Assembly (NCBI RefSeq): GCF_000971215.1
Contig: NZ_BBMA01000003.1
Location: forward strand, 338,515 to 402,514
Reading direction: 5' to 3'
DNA from: Demequina silvatica
GTDB taxonomy: Bacteria > Actinomycetota > Actinomycetes > Actinomycetales > Demequinaceae
DNA length: 64,000 bases
The position numbers and the translations under genes are program-made. The notes beneath the pieces were generated by a model, which was not told the origin of the DNA, made no database searches, and saw nothing but the letters and a program-made list of their open reading frames with translations. Positions 32,415-40,777 of the stretch are shown here, piece after piece (within the stretch, counting starts at the first letter, position 1; each line of letters begins with the position of its first letter).

Positions 32415-33991
32415 CCGTCCTGCTGTCCGCGCTCACCGTTCATGGACCTGCCGGGGTGATGGTCGAACCCATCGACGCGGAGATCGCGCCCGGCGCGACG
32501 CTCGCGCTCATCGGCGAGTCCGGCTCGGGCAAGACCCTCACCGCGAAGTCCATCGTGGGGCTGCTGCCGCGCGGCTTCCGCGCGACCGGGCAGGTCTCCG
32601 TCGCCAGGCAGGACCTTCCGGTCACCCGGGCGGGGGACGATGCGGCGTGGCGGCGGGCACGGGGAAGTTCCGTCTCGCTGCTGCTCCAGGACCCGTTCAC
32701 CTCCCTCACGCCCGTGCACCGGTGCGGCGACCAGATCGCGTGGACCGTCGAGGTGGCGGCCGGGAGGCGGCTCCCGAAGGGGGCGCGCCGCGCCGCGGTC
32801 GAGGAGCGCCTGGCCGAGGTCAACCTCCCGGCTCGCGTCGCGGACGCCTTCCCGCACGAGCTGTCGGGCGGCATGCGCCAGCGCGTCGCGATCGCGGCGG
32901 CGCTCGCCTCGGACCCGCAGCTGCTCATCGCCGACGAGCCCACCACCGCGCTCGACGCGTCCAACCAGGCCGAGATCCTGGACCTGCTGCGCCGCATCCA
33001 GCTCGAGCGGCGCCTGTCCGTCATCCTCATCTCCCACGACCTCGGGGTGGTGCGCGGCCGCACCGACCAGGTGCTGGTGATGCGGGACGGCAAGGTGGTC
33101 GAGCGGGGCGCCACCGCCGCCGTGCTCGCCGCCCCGGAGCACCCGTACACGCGGGCGCTCATCGAGGCGGACCCGGTGGTGGCCGCCCGGACGGGGGCGC
33201 GGATCGCCGAGGAATCGGCGGACGGTTCCGCCGAGGCGGAGCCGCTGCTGGTGTGCGAGGGCGTGACCAAGGCCTTCGGCGCACGCACCGTCCTCGACTC
33301 CGTGGATCTCAGCATCGCGCCGGGGGCGATCGTCGGCATCGTGGGCGAGTCGGGCTCCGGCAAGTCCACCCTGGCCCGCTGCATCGCCGGCCTCGAACGG
33401 GAAGGCGACGGGCGCATCGTCCTCGGGGGCTCGCCGCTTGCTCCGGGGCGTGCGTCGCGCACGCCCGACCAGGTGCAGATCGTGTTCCAGGACCCGTACT
33501 CGTCGCTCAACCCGATGATGAGCATCGGGGCGATCCTCGCGGAGGCGCTCGGCGTCGCCGGGCGGGCCGCGTCCGAGGTGCCCGCGATGCTGGAGATGGT
33601 GGGGCTGCCCGCGGAGTTCGCGCGCAAGCGCCCCGCGGAGCTGTCCGGGGGCGAGCGGCAGCGCGTCGCGATCGCGCGGGCGCTCGCTCCCCAGCCGCGG
33701 CTGCTCATCTGCGACGAGTCGGTGTCCGCGCTCGACGTGTCGGTGCAGGCGGACATCCTGGCGCTGCTCGCGCGGCTGCGCGACGAGCTCGGCATCGCGA
33801 TCCTGTTCATCTCGCACGACCTCGCGGTGGTGCGCATGATCGCGGACACCGTGACGGTGATGTGGGACGGCCGCGTGGTCGAGTCCGGGCCGTGCCACGA
33901 GGTGCTCGAGCACCCCACCCACGAGTACACGAGGCTGCTGGTCGCGGCCGCGATGCGGGAGAACGCCGTGCCCGCCGACGGGAAGGACTGA
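32411..33991 (+). CDS. Fused double ATPase of the peptide-type ABC transporter (DppD-DppF-like)
   Basis: A 526-aa protein with two ABC ATPase domains in one chain, replacing separate DppD and DppF. Domain 1 has Walker [11 protein letters not shown], signature LSGGMRQRV and Walker [13 protein letters not shown]. Domain 2 has Walker [10 protein letters not shown], signature LSGGERQRV and Walker [13 protein letters not shown]. In the second Walker B the usual DEP is DES. Both domains keep a switch His ([16 protein letters not shown]). Two dispersed-repeat copies are read in frame, as DDAAWR and RIVLGG. It is 1 bp from the following peptidase-like gene. Confidence 0.9.
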   Translation: MTVLLSALTVHGPAGVMVEPIDAEIAPGATLALIGESGSGKTLTAKSIVGLLPRGFRATGQVSVARQDLPVTRAGDDAAWRRARGSSVSLLLQDPFTSLTPVHRCGDQIAWTVEVAAGRRLPKGARRAAVEERLAEVNLPARVADAFPHELSGGMRQRVAIAAALASDPQLLIADEPTTALDASNQAEILDLLRRIQLERRLSVILISHDLGVVRGRTDQVLVMRDGKVVERGATAAVLAAPEHPYTRALIEADPVVAARTGARIAEESADGSAEAEPLLVCEGVTKAFGARTVLDSVDLSIAPGAIVGIVGESGSGKSTLARCIAGLEREGDGRIVLGGSPLAPGRASRTPDQVQIVFQDPYSSLNPMMSIGAILAEALGVAGRAASEVPAMLEMVGLPAEFARKRPAELSGGERQRVAIARALAPQPRLLICDESVSALDVSVQADILALLARLRDELGIAILFISHDLAVVRMIADTVTVMWDGRVVESGPCHEVLEHPTHEYTRLLVAAAMRENAVPADGKD

Positions 33992-33992
33992 C

Positions 33993-35096
33993 GTGTCGGG
34001 ATTCGGGACGCCCCCGGCGGGATTCACCCCGCAGGTGTTCGAGGAGTGGGGCACGGAGCTCGCGGACGTGCTGGGCGAGGAGCGGACCGTGCGATGGAAC
34101 CTGCCGCGCTCCGCGTACCGGCCCGCGCTCGCCGTCCGCCGCGGCGCGGACGGGGCGCCGCTCGCGGCGATGCTCACCAGCGGGCGGCCGGCGACGGCCG
34201 CGGTGAAGATCGTGGACGTGTGGTGGGCCGCCTCGGCTGCCGGGCTCGCGGCGGCGGAGGCGCTGGTCGACGCGCTGCTCGAGGAGCGGACGGTCGCCGG
34301 GGACGCCGCGGTGAAGTGGGAGGTCGCGCCGGGCCTCGCGCTGCCGCCGTTCGCGATCGCGCGGGGCTTCGCGCCCATGCGCGCGCCGTGGGGCGCCAAG
34401 GGGACCGAGCGGTTCGCGGGCTACGTGCTGTGGCTGCGCGACGTGCCGCACCAGGAGCTCGGCTACTACGCGCAGACCACGCTGTACACCTGCGGCGCGG
34501 TCGCGGGGCTGATGGCGGTCGAGTCGCGCGGGGTGGTGGGGTTCGCCGGGTCCGGCGGGGCCGATCGCGACCGCGAGATCGGGTTCTGGCGCGAGGCGAC
34601 CAACCATCCGGCGTGCGAACCCGTGGGGCTCGCGGTGCGGCTGCGCGAGGAGCTCGGGTCGCCGGTGGACGGCGCACCGGTGGAGGTCGCTCTGGACCAT
34701 GAGGGTCCGGTGCTGCTCGAGGACTACCAGGGGTTCGACTGGAACTACCGCGCGGAGCTGCAGGAGCACTCGGCGGCGCGGGCGGCGGCGCTGGGCGTGC
34801 CCGTGTCGCGCGAGCGGGTGTCGATGGAGGAGCTGGAGGCCCGGCTGCGGTCCGGGTGGGTGGCGCTGCTTCTGGTCGACGAGGAGCCCATGCACGGCGT
34901 CACCGGCGCCCACTGGATCGTGGCGCACGCGGCCCGCGACGGGATGTTCCTGCTCGAGGACCCGTGGGTCGAGGACGTCGCGGGGGAGTCCTGGGTCGAC
35001 ACCCACGACATGCCCGTCGCCGCCGCGGACCTCGACCGGATGGTCCGGTGGGGGGCGGAGGGCTACCGCGGGATCGTCTGGCTGCGGCGCGCGTAG
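33993..35096 (+). CDS. C39-like cysteine peptidase family protein with N-terminal extension
   Basis: A 367-aa protein. The C-terminal 210 residues resemble the peptidase C39-like fold: Gln161 and Cys167 in YYAQTTLYTCGAVAG, His307 in TGAHWIVAHAA and Asp323 in FLLEDPW form a plausible oxyanion/triad set. Residues 50-150 (LAAMLTSGRPATAAVKIVDVWWAA..., LALPPFAIARGFAPMRAPWG) may be a degenerate GNAT-like domain. No signal peptide, so it should act on imported peptides or amides in the cytosol. It is the last gene of the LysR/ABC operon, starting GTG 1 bp after the ATPase stop. Activity is inferred from motifs only. Confidence 0.65.
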   Translation: MSGFGTPPAGFTPQVFEEWGTELADVLGEERTVRWNLPRSAYRPALAVRRGADGAPLAAMLTSGRPATAAVKIVDVWWAASAAGLAAAEALVDALLEERTVAGDAAVKWEVAPGLALPPFAIARGFAPMRAPWGAKGTERFAGYVLWLRDVPHQELGYYAQTTLYTCGAVAGLMAVESRGVVGFAGSGGADRDREIGFWREATNHPACEPVGLAVRLREELGSPVDGAPVEVALDHEGPVLLEDYQGFDWNYRAELQEHSAARAAALGVPVSRERVSMEELEARLRSGWVALLLVDEEPMHGVTGAHWIVAHAARDGMFLLEDPWVEDVAGESWVDTHDMPVAAADLDRMVRWGAEGYRGIVWLRRA

Positions 35097-35109
35097 CCGT
35101 CGAGTGAGG

Positions 35110-35433
35110 TCAGTCCTCGCGCGCCTCGATCGCGTGGAGGTACGGCCGCGCGGGGACGATCCGCCGGCGCGTGAGCGGGTGACCCCCGGTCGCGCTGCGG
35201 GCCAGGTGGGGACGCGCCCACTGCGCGGCGTGGCGCGCGCACAGCACGGCGGCGTTGGCGAGGGTGGGGTCGGTGCGGTCGTGCACCACCCAGAGCTCCT
35301 CGACGTCGATCGGCGCGGCGGTGGGAGGGCAGTCGGCGCACGCGGCGGCGTCGCGGACGGCGCCGGCGTGCGCGAGGATCTGCGCGTAGCTGTCGAGGCT
35401 GAGGGCGGGCGGGTGCTCGTGAAGGTCTGTCAT
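35110..35433 (-). CDS. Small CxxC/CxxH protein, tandem family member 1
   Basis: A 107-aa protein and the most divergent-tailed of four tandem paralogues (35110-36557). It has LSLDSYAQILAHAGAVRDAAAC-ADC (Cys32, Cys35), then LWVVHD and VLCARHAAQW (Cys65, His68), suggesting one Cys3His zinc site. The last 30 residues (RSATGGHPLTRRRIVPARPYLHAIEARED) are unique and include a CGCATCGTCC-like run. Its terminal TCA lies 13 bp from the convergent peptidase-like gene. Function unknown. Confidence 0.6.
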   Translation of the reverse strand: MTDLHEHPPALSLDSYAQILAHAGAVRDAAACADCPPTAAPIDVEELWVVHDRTDPTLANAAVLCARHAAQWARPHLARSATGGHPLTRRRIVPARPYLHAIEARED

Positions 35434-35524
35434 GGGTGTGCCTGGGTGGTCGATGTCCGGGGAGATGACCAGGTTATTTGGCACCAGATGCCAGCGCGCG
35501 GGGCCTATGTCCCGACTTCGGTGG

Positions 35525-35761
35525 TCAGACGGAGACGTGCCCCGACCGGGTCCACTCAGCGGCGTGGCGCGAGCACAGGAGGGACATCCCGCTGAGGTCG
35601 TGACCGGTGCGGTCGTGGACTATCCAGAGTCCGTCGGTGCGCACCGGGTGCGCCGCGGGGCCGCACGCGGTGCACGTACCGGTCGCGCGCACCACGCCCG
35701 CGAGGGCGAGGAGGTCCGCGTAGTTGTCGAGGCTCAGCTGGCGCTCGGTGGTGTCGATCAT
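35525..35761 (-). CDS. Small CxxC/CxxH protein, tandem family member 2
   Basis: A 78-aa protein starting MIDTTERQLSLDNYADLLALAG. Cys30 and Cys33 (CTAC) and Cys63 and His66 (CSRH) have exactly the spacing of the other members. Between them lie LWIVHDRTG and DLSGMSLLC. The core is about 60% identical by eye to member 3. The ATG follows a GGAG. No nucleic-acid-binding or catalytic motif beyond the possible zinc site was recognised. Confidence 0.65.
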   Translation of the reverse strand: MIDTTERQLSLDNYADLLALAGVVRATGTCTACGPAAHPVRTDGLWIVHDRTGHDLSGMSLLCSRHAAEWTRSGHVSV

Positions 35762-35859
35762 GGGCCCGCACTCCGTACGTCGTTGTCTTCGTGGGCGCAT
35801 CCACGGTAACGCTCGCCGGTGACCGCGCCCGGGGCCTTGGTCCCGCGCCGGTCCCGCGA

Positions 35860-36102
35860 CTACGAGGCGAGCGCGATGTGCCCCGACTCGGACCACTCCG
35901 CCGCGTGGGCGACGCACAGCAGGGCGGCGCCGGCGAGCTCGTCGCCGAGCGAGTCGTGCCCGATCCAGAGCGCCTCGGGGCGCAGCGGCGGCGCGTCCGG
36001 GCCGCATGCGGAGCAGGGCGCGAGGTCGCGCACCACGCCGGCGAGCGACAGCAGGTCGCCGTAGTTGTCGAGGCTCAGCCTGCGCTCCGTGGGGTCGATC
36101 AT
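35860..36102 (-). CDS. Small CxxC/CxxH protein, tandem family member 3
   Basis: An 80-aa paralogue starting MIDPTERRLSLDNYGDLLSLAGVVRD. It has CSAC (Cys30, Cys33), LWIGHDSLGDE and LLCVAHAAEW (Cys63, His66). It aligns without gaps to member 2, so the two are the most recent duplicates. Upstream about 110 bp of non-coding DNA separates it from member 4, with no terminator seen. Confidence 0.65.
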   Translation of the reverse strand: MIDPTERRLSLDNYGDLLSLAGVVRDLAPCSACGPDAPPLRPEALWIGHDSLGDELAGAALLCVAHAAEWSESGHIALAS

Positions 36103-36215
36103 GGCGGTCTCTCGGCTCCGTCGGTCGTGGCCCCCGCGGCGCAGGAGCGGGCACGGATGTTCAACCCCCGGCGGGGCCCCGCCATTCCCAAAGAACGGTA
36201 AAACGCCTGGATAAC

Positions 36216-36557
36216 TTAGTCACACTGAGGACATCCGCCCGTGAGCGGCATCTGCATGAAGCACGTCGGGCAGATCTGATGCGAGGGCGGCTCCGCGCCT
36301 CGGCGACCGGGGCGCCTGCTGGACCGCGCATCGTCCCTCCAGGCCGCGAGGTGGACCTCGCAGTACAGGCGGCTCGAGCCGCGCTCGCTGCCGGACTGGC
36401 GGTACTTGATGACGGACAGCCGCGCGGGCGGCAGGGGATCGGAGCCGAGCCCGCACAGCGTGCAGCGCGCGGCATCGCGGGCGGTGCCGGCGCGCTCGAG
36501 CAGCTCCGCGTAGTTGTGCGGGGTGTCGTAGTCGATGAGGTCGCGGACGTCGGTCAT
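36216..36557 (-). CDS. Small CxxC/CxxH protein with extra C-terminal zinc ribbon, tandem family member 4
   Basis: A 113-aa protein. Residues 12-73 align with the other three (NYAELLERAGTARDAARCTLCG, Cys32/Cys35; LYCEVHLAAW, Cys66/His69). A second motif ends the protein: ICPTCFMQMPLTGGCPQCD (Cys96, Cys99, Cys109, Cys112), a classic four-Cys ribbon. A nearly identical tail occurs in the unrelated protein at 43408-43839. This is the upstream-most gene of the array and may be its ancestral form. A CGCATCGTCC repeat lies in the linker (36327-36336). Confidence 0.65.
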   Translation of the reverse strand: MTDVRDLIDYDTPHNYAELLERAGTARDAARCTLCGLGSDPLPPARLSVIKYRQSGSERGSSRLYCEVHLAAWRDDARSSRRPGRRGAEPPSHQICPTCFMQMPLTGGCPQCD

Positions 36558-36680
36558 GGACGCTCGCCCTTCCGCGCGGGGCCCCGGGGGGTCGGGCCTC
36601 TGACGGCAGGGTAGGTCGGGGGACGATGCGCGGGGAAGGCTGGTTGCGCGATGTTCACCCGCGCGGGGGTCGCCTTGCAG

Positions 36681-36730
36681 TTGACAGCGCTGTCATCGCG
36701 GTTGATACTCGCGGTGTGACAGCGCAGTCA
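36681..36730 (+). promoter_or_regulatory. lacI-type promoter with two operator copies
   Basis: TTGACA (36681-36686) and GATACT (36704-36709) are separated by 17 bp, and GATACT lies 6 nt before the GTG. A perfect 14-bp palindrome TGACAGCGCTGTCA (36682-36695) overlaps the -35, and a one-mismatch copy TGACAGCGCAGTCA (36717-36730) overlaps the start codon. The central CG is typical of LacI-family sites. Their centres are 35 bp apart, suitable for cooperative autorepression. Confidence 0.75.
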
Positions 36731-37771
36731 ACGGCGGGCCGAGCGGCCCCGCGGAACCCCACGATGGCCGACGTCGCGCGCCTCGCCGGGGTCGCCCAGA
36801 AGACCGTCTCCCGCGTCATCAACCACGAGCCCAACGTCCGCGACGAGGTCCGCGCCCGCGTGTTCGCCGCCGTCGAGCAGGCCGGCTACCGGCCCAACGC
36901 CGCCGCCCGCGCGCTCGTCACGCAGCGCACGCGCACGCTCGGCGTGGTGACCATGTCCACCACGTTCCGCGGCCCGTCCGCGATCCTCGCCGGCGTCGAG
37001 GCGGCCGCGCGTGAGGCGGGCTACTCGATCGTGCTCACGCGCACCGCGACGGGCGAGCCGCGGGCCATCTCCGAGGCGATGGACTCGCTGGTCGCGCGCG
37101 GGGTCGACGGGATCGTGATCCTCGAGCCCGCCGAGTCGACCGCGACCATCGGCCATGAGACCCCTGGCACGCCCGTGCTGCTGTTCGAGGACCGGCCGGG
37201 GGAGAGCCCCGAGTGGATCCACGTGGGCGCCGACGACCGCGGTGCGTGCCGCGAGGCCGTCGAGTACCTCCTCGGGCTCGGCCACGGCACCGTCCACCAC
37301 GTCGCCGGCCCCGCGGGGTGGCGCACCTCCGACGCCCGCGCCGAGGGGTGGCGGGCGGCGCTGGAAGGTGCGCGGCGCATCGTCCCTCCGGCCCTGGCCG
37401 GGGACTGGACGGCCGCGTCCGGGTACGCCGCCGGACTCGCGCTCGCCGCGCAGCCCGACGTGACGGCGGTGTTCTGCGCGAACGACGACATGGCGATCGG
37501 GCTTATCCATGCGCTCGAGAGCCGCGGCCTGTCCGTGCCCGGCGACGTGAGCGTGGTGGGGATGGACGACACGGACGTGTCCGCGTACCTCCACACGCCT
37601 CTCACCACGCTCGCGCAGGACTTCGACGCGATCGCGCGCGAGGGCGTGGAGCGCCTGCTCGACGAGGTCGAGGGGCGCGCGCCCGAGTCGCGGCGCGAGG
37701 CCGTCCCGGTCGAGCTCCGGGTGCGCGCGTCGACCGCGCCGCCGCCCGCCAAGCGTCGGGAGGCGAGGTGA
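36716..37771 (+). CDS. LacI-family transcriptional regulator
   Basis: A 351-aa repressor. The helix-turn-helix plus hinge is TMADVARLAGVAQKTVSRVIN (about 16-36) with NAAARALVTQRTRTLGVV. The effector domain follows (GVDGIVILEPAES, VFCANDDMAIGLIHALESRGLSVPGDVSVVGMDDT). The GTG start at 36716 follows a promoter box by 6 nt and gives the normal length. It is adjacent to and overlaps a small ORF before a GH42 beta-galactosidase, so it should sense a galactoside. The dispersed repeat is read as ARRIVPPALAG (37376-37385). Confidence 0.9.
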   Translation: MTAQSTAGRAAPRNPTMADVARLAGVAQKTVSRVINHEPNVRDEVRARVFAAVEQAGYRPNAAARALVTQRTRTLGVVTMSTTFRGPSAILAGVEAAAREAGYSIVLTRTATGEPRAISEAMDSLVARGVDGIVILEPAESTATIGHETPGTPVLLFEDRPGESPEWIHVGADDRGACREAVEYLLGLGHGTVHHVAGPAGWRTSDARAEGWRAALEGARRIVPPALAGDWTAASGYAAGLALAAQPDVTAVFCANDDMAIGLIHALESRGLSVPGDVSVVGMDDTDVSAYLHTPLTTLAQDFDAIAREGVERLLDEVEGRAPESRREAVPVELRVRASTAPPPAKRREAR

Positions 37772-37986
37772 CCGCCACCGTGGACCGCGACCTCGCGGAG
37801 GTGGTCGGGGAGTGGGCTGCATCCGACCCGGAACCCGACCCCTCGCCCGAGCCGGCGCCGCGTCGCCGACCGGGCCTGCGCATCGTCCGCCTGGCGCGTG
37901 CGCGCGCCGCCCTCACCACCGTGAAGCCCGCCCGCGTGCGCCCGCCCGCCGGCACCGCCCGACCCACCAGAACGGAAGAACCGTGA
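37768..37986 (+). CDS. Small Pro/Arg-rich ORF between lacI and the beta-galactosidase
   Basis: A possible 72-aa protein: GTG overlaps the lacI TGA, and its TGA overlaps the GTG of the GH42 gene, as for a coupled gene. The sequence has an acidic Asp/Pro/Glu stretch (SDPEPDPSPEPAP) and then a basic stretch (RRRPGLRIVRLARARAALTTVKPARVRP), without a recognised domain or membrane helix. It may be a real small protein, or only a spacer that couples translation. Part of it (LRIVRL) is encoded by the dispersed repeat. Confidence 0.35.
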   Translation: MTATVDRDLAEVVGEWAASDPEPDPSPEPAPRRRPGLRIVRLARARAALTTVKPARVRPPAGTARPTRTEEP

Positions 37987-40139
37987 CCCAGCCCACCGAT
38001 CACACTCCCGGCCGCCTCCACCTGGGTGCCGCGTACTACCACGAGTACCCGCTCGCGGGGCAGGAGCCCGACCTCGCGCGCATCGAGCGCGACATGGAGA
38101 CCATGCGCGCCGCGGGGATGACGCTGATCCGCGTGGGCGAGTCGGTGTGGTCGACGTGGGAGCCGCGGGACGGGGAGTTCGACCTCGACTGGCTCGAGCC
38201 GGTGCTCGACGCGGCGCACCGTCACGGCATCGCGGTGATCCTCGGCACGCCCACCTACGCGCTGCCGATGTGGCTCGCCGCGAAGCACCCGGAGCTGATC
38301 GGCGAGTCCGCGACCGGGCAGGCGATCGGTTGGGGCGCGCGCCAGGAGATGGACTTCACGCACCCGGCCTTCCGGTCCCACGCGGAGCGGGTGATCCGCG
38401 CGGTGGTGGGGCGGTACGCGGGGCACCCCGCGATCGTGGGCTACCAGGTCGACAACGAGCCCGGCCTGCGGATCTTGTCCAATGAGGGCATCTTCCAGGC
38501 CTTCCGTGCCTGGCTTGAGGAGACCTACGGCGACGTCGAGACGCTGAACCGCGAGTGGGGGCTCGTGTACTGGTCGCACCGGCTGACCTCCTTCGACGAG
38601 CTGTGGCGCCCCGACAACAACTGGCAGCCGCAGTACCACCTCGCGTGGCGGCGCTTCCAGGCCCGGCTGGTCGACGAGTACATCGCGTGGCAGGCTGCGT
38701 TGGTTCGCGAACTGGTGGGGTCGGGGCCGGACGCGCCCTTCGTGACCACCTGCATCTCCTACGAGCAGGCCGCCGTCGAGGACGCGTCGCTGTCGAAGGC
38801 CCTCGACGTCGCGTCCTGCAACGCGTACTACACGGCGCAGGATGCGCTCGCGGTCCCGAACTCGTCGCCGATGTCGCCGGACTGGATCGCCAACGGCACC
38901 TGGGCGGTCTACGAGCTCGCGGACCTCGCGTACTCGTCCAAGCAGGCCGAGTTCTGGGTGACCGAGACCAACGCCGGCGGCATCGGCCAGAACGCGTACA
39001 ACATCCCGCCGTTCGACGGGCAGCTGCGGCAGATCGCGTGGGCGCTGCTCTCGCGCGGCGCGCGGGCCATCGAGTACTGGCACTGGCACACGCTGCAGTA
39101 CGGCGCCGAGACCTACTGGATCGGGCTCATCCCGCACGACGGAGCGCCCGGGCGGATCCTCGACGAGGTCACGGCGATCGGGTCTGACTTTGCTGCCGTG
39201 GGTGGGTTGCTGGCCGGGGCCGTCCCCGACGCCGACGTGGCGTTCCTCTACTCGAGCGACTCGAAGTGGGCGCTCTCGGCTCCGCAGCTGCAGCAGCCCG
39301 CGGGGGAGGCACGACAGGGTCCCAACCCCGACGCATACCGCCAGCTCGCGCTGCCGTTCTACCGGGCGGCGTTCGACACGGGTCTGCAGGTGAGCATCGT
39401 GCGGCCTTCCCAGCTGGTCGGGTCCGACGCGCTGTTCGGGGACCCGGCCGCGTTCGCGGCCGCGCGACCCGTGCTGGTGGTCGCGGCGGACTACGCCGCG
39501 TCCGACTCGCTCTTGGACTGGCTCTGCGCCTACGCCGAGGCCGGCGGGCACCTCATCCTGGGGCCGCGCTCGGCGTACGGCGACTCCGAGGCCCGGGCGC
39601 GCGGCGAGATCAAGCCCGCCCGGCTGGCGAGCCTCGCGCAGGTGACGTACCAGGAGTTCCAGTCCGTCGCATCGTCCATCCCGCTGGTGGTCCGCGACGA
39701 TGCGCTGGCCGGGGTCGCCTCGCCCGTCGCCACCGCGTGGGTCGAGTACCTGCGGCCGGCGGGTGCTTCGGTTCTCGCTTCGTATGACGACCCGCACCTG
39801 GGGGCGTTCGCGGCGATCACCTCTGCTCCGGCAGGGGCGGGCCGCGTGACCGTGGTGGGGACGGTGCCGGACCAGGAGACGGTCGCGGCGTTGGTCAGGT
39901 CCGCCGTGCCGGAGCCGGTCGCGGGCTGGTCGGGGCTGCCGGAGTCGGTGCGGGTGACGTCGACGACGCTCGCGGACGGCGGGCGCGCCTACTTTGTGCA
40001 CCACTGGGGGTGGGGGTCGGTGTCGGTGGCGCCGCCGTCACCGGTGGTGGACGCGGTGACGGGGGAGCGGATCTGCGAGAACTCGGTGATCGAGCTCGGT
40101 CCGTGGGACGTGAGGGTGCTGGTTCAGGACGTCGACTGA
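37983..40139 (+). CDS. GH42 beta-galactosidase
   Basis: A 718-aa glycoside hydrolase family 42 beta-galactosidase, cytosolic (no signal peptide). The acid/base is Glu159 in IVGYQVDNEPGL and the nucleophile Glu329 in EFWVTETNAGG. Other family stretches are MRAAGMTLIRVGESVWSTWEP, PMWLAAKHPE and IEYWHWHTLQYGAETYWIGL. The GTG start at 37983 overlaps the previous ORF and yields MTQPTDHTPGRLHLGAAYYHEY. It is probably induced through the adjacent LacI regulator, releasing galactose from plant or oligosaccharide sources. No sugar transporter is linked in this window. Confidence 0.92.
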   Translation: MTQPTDHTPGRLHLGAAYYHEYPLAGQEPDLARIERDMETMRAAGMTLIRVGESVWSTWEPRDGEFDLDWLEPVLDAAHRHGIAVILGTPTYALPMWLAAKHPELIGESATGQAIGWGARQEMDFTHPAFRSHAERVIRAVVGRYAGHPAIVGYQVDNEPGLRILSNEGIFQAFRAWLEETYGDVETLNREWGLVYWSHRLTSFDELWRPDNNWQPQYHLAWRRFQARLVDEYIAWQAALVRELVGSGPDAPFVTTCISYEQAAVEDASLSKALDVASCNAYYTAQDALAVPNSSPMSPDWIANGTWAVYELADLAYSSKQAEFWVTETNAGGIGQNAYNIPPFDGQLRQIAWALLSRGARAIEYWHWHTLQYGAETYWIGLIPHDGAPGRILDEVTAIGSDFAAVGGLLAGAVPDADVAFLYSSDSKWALSAPQLQQPAGEARQGPNPDAYRQLALPFYRAAFDTGLQVSIVRPSQLVGSDALFGDPAAFAAARPVLVVAADYAASDSLLDWLCAYAEAGGHLILGPRSAYGDSEARARGEIKPARLASLAQVTYQEFQSVASSIPLVVRDDALAGVASPVATAWVEYLRPAGASVLASYDDPHLGAFAAITSAPAGAGRVTVVGTVPDQETVAALVRSAVPEPVAGWSGLPESVRVTSTTLADGGRAYFVHHWGWGSVSVAPPSPVVDAVTGERICENSVIELGPWDVRVLVQDVD

Positions 40140-40179
40140 TCCTCAAGCGGCGGAGGGGGCGGCGGAGTACGGTGGCCGC

Positions 40180-40566
40180 ATGGGAACGCCCCTGGTAGGT
40201 ACCGGTGCCGTGGTGTCGCACGGGCTTGCGGTGGGGGTGCTTGCCGTCGGCGTCGCGGGCGTGGGGCTGGTCGGGACCACCGATCAGGCGTTCGTGGACG
40301 GGTACTTGGAGTCTGGGACCTCGCTGACGGTGGCGTACGCGCCGCCGGGAGGCTGTGGCCAGATGATCCGGGTGCGGGCGGTCGAGTCGACCGATGCGGT
40401 GACGCTGGATCTGTTGGGGTTCGGGGGCATGCCGTTTGTGCCGACTACCGCCAGCCAGCCGATCTGCACCGTGACGTTCGCGCTGGCGGAGCCGCTCGGG
40501 TCGCGGGAGCTGCGGGTCGCGTCGGGGGAGTCGGTCGACGACGTGTGGGCGAGCGTGGGGCGGTAG
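40180..40566 (+). CDS. Putative secreted or membrane-anchored small protein
   Basis: A 128-aa protein with one hydrophobic N-terminal segment (VVSHGLAVGVLAVGVAGVGLVG, about 11-32), which could be a signal anchor. A beta-rich domain with two cysteines follows (GGCGQMIRV and QPICTVTF), possibly disulfide-linked outside the cell. No family recognised. TACGGT (40168-40173) lies 6 nt before the ATG, suggesting a leaderless message. It lies 40 bp after the beta-galactosidase stop but has its own promoter. Confidence 0.55.
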   Translation: MGTPLVGTGAVVSHGLAVGVLAVGVAGVGLVGTTDQAFVDGYLESGTSLTVAYAPPGGCGQMIRVRAVESTDAVTLDLLGFGGMPFVPTTASQPICTVTFALAEPLGSRELRVASGESVDDVWASVGR

Positions 40567-40684
40567 GCGAGTTCAGGGGCGGTGCGGCGCGGGGCGATGT
40601 CAACGTGCCCGCTCTCTCGTGCACCCATCCCCAGATGTAGGCCCGGCCGCGAGATCGACGCGGGCGACTGTCTAGCGTCGGCGC

Positions 40685-40777
40685 ATGGGGAACGTGTGGG
40701 ATGCGAGCGGACAGACGGCCGCGCGGCGTCAACTCATGGTTGACACTCCGCCATCGGAGATGGACCGTGGAGATTGA
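40685..40777 (+). CDS. Leaderless 30-codon ORF coupled to the toxin-like gene
   Basis: TAGCGT (40673-40678) lies 6 nt before an ATG that opens a 30-codon frame (MGNVWDASGQTAARRQLMVD then TPPSEMDRGD). Its stop overlaps the start region of the next gene (GTG 40767). It may only bring ribosomes to the toxin-like gene by translational coupling, or be a small protein. Codon content is not distinctive enough to judge. Confidence 0.35.
   Translation: MGNVWDASGQTAARRQLMVDTPPSEMDRGD

Noticed and set aside
32078..34399. A 773-codon open frame on the - strand
   Set aside because: It is antisense to the fused ABC ATPase and the peptidase-like gene.
37602..40004. An 800-codon open frame on the - strand
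   Set aside because: It is antisense to the GH42 beta-galactosidase, whose catalytic motifs are intact.
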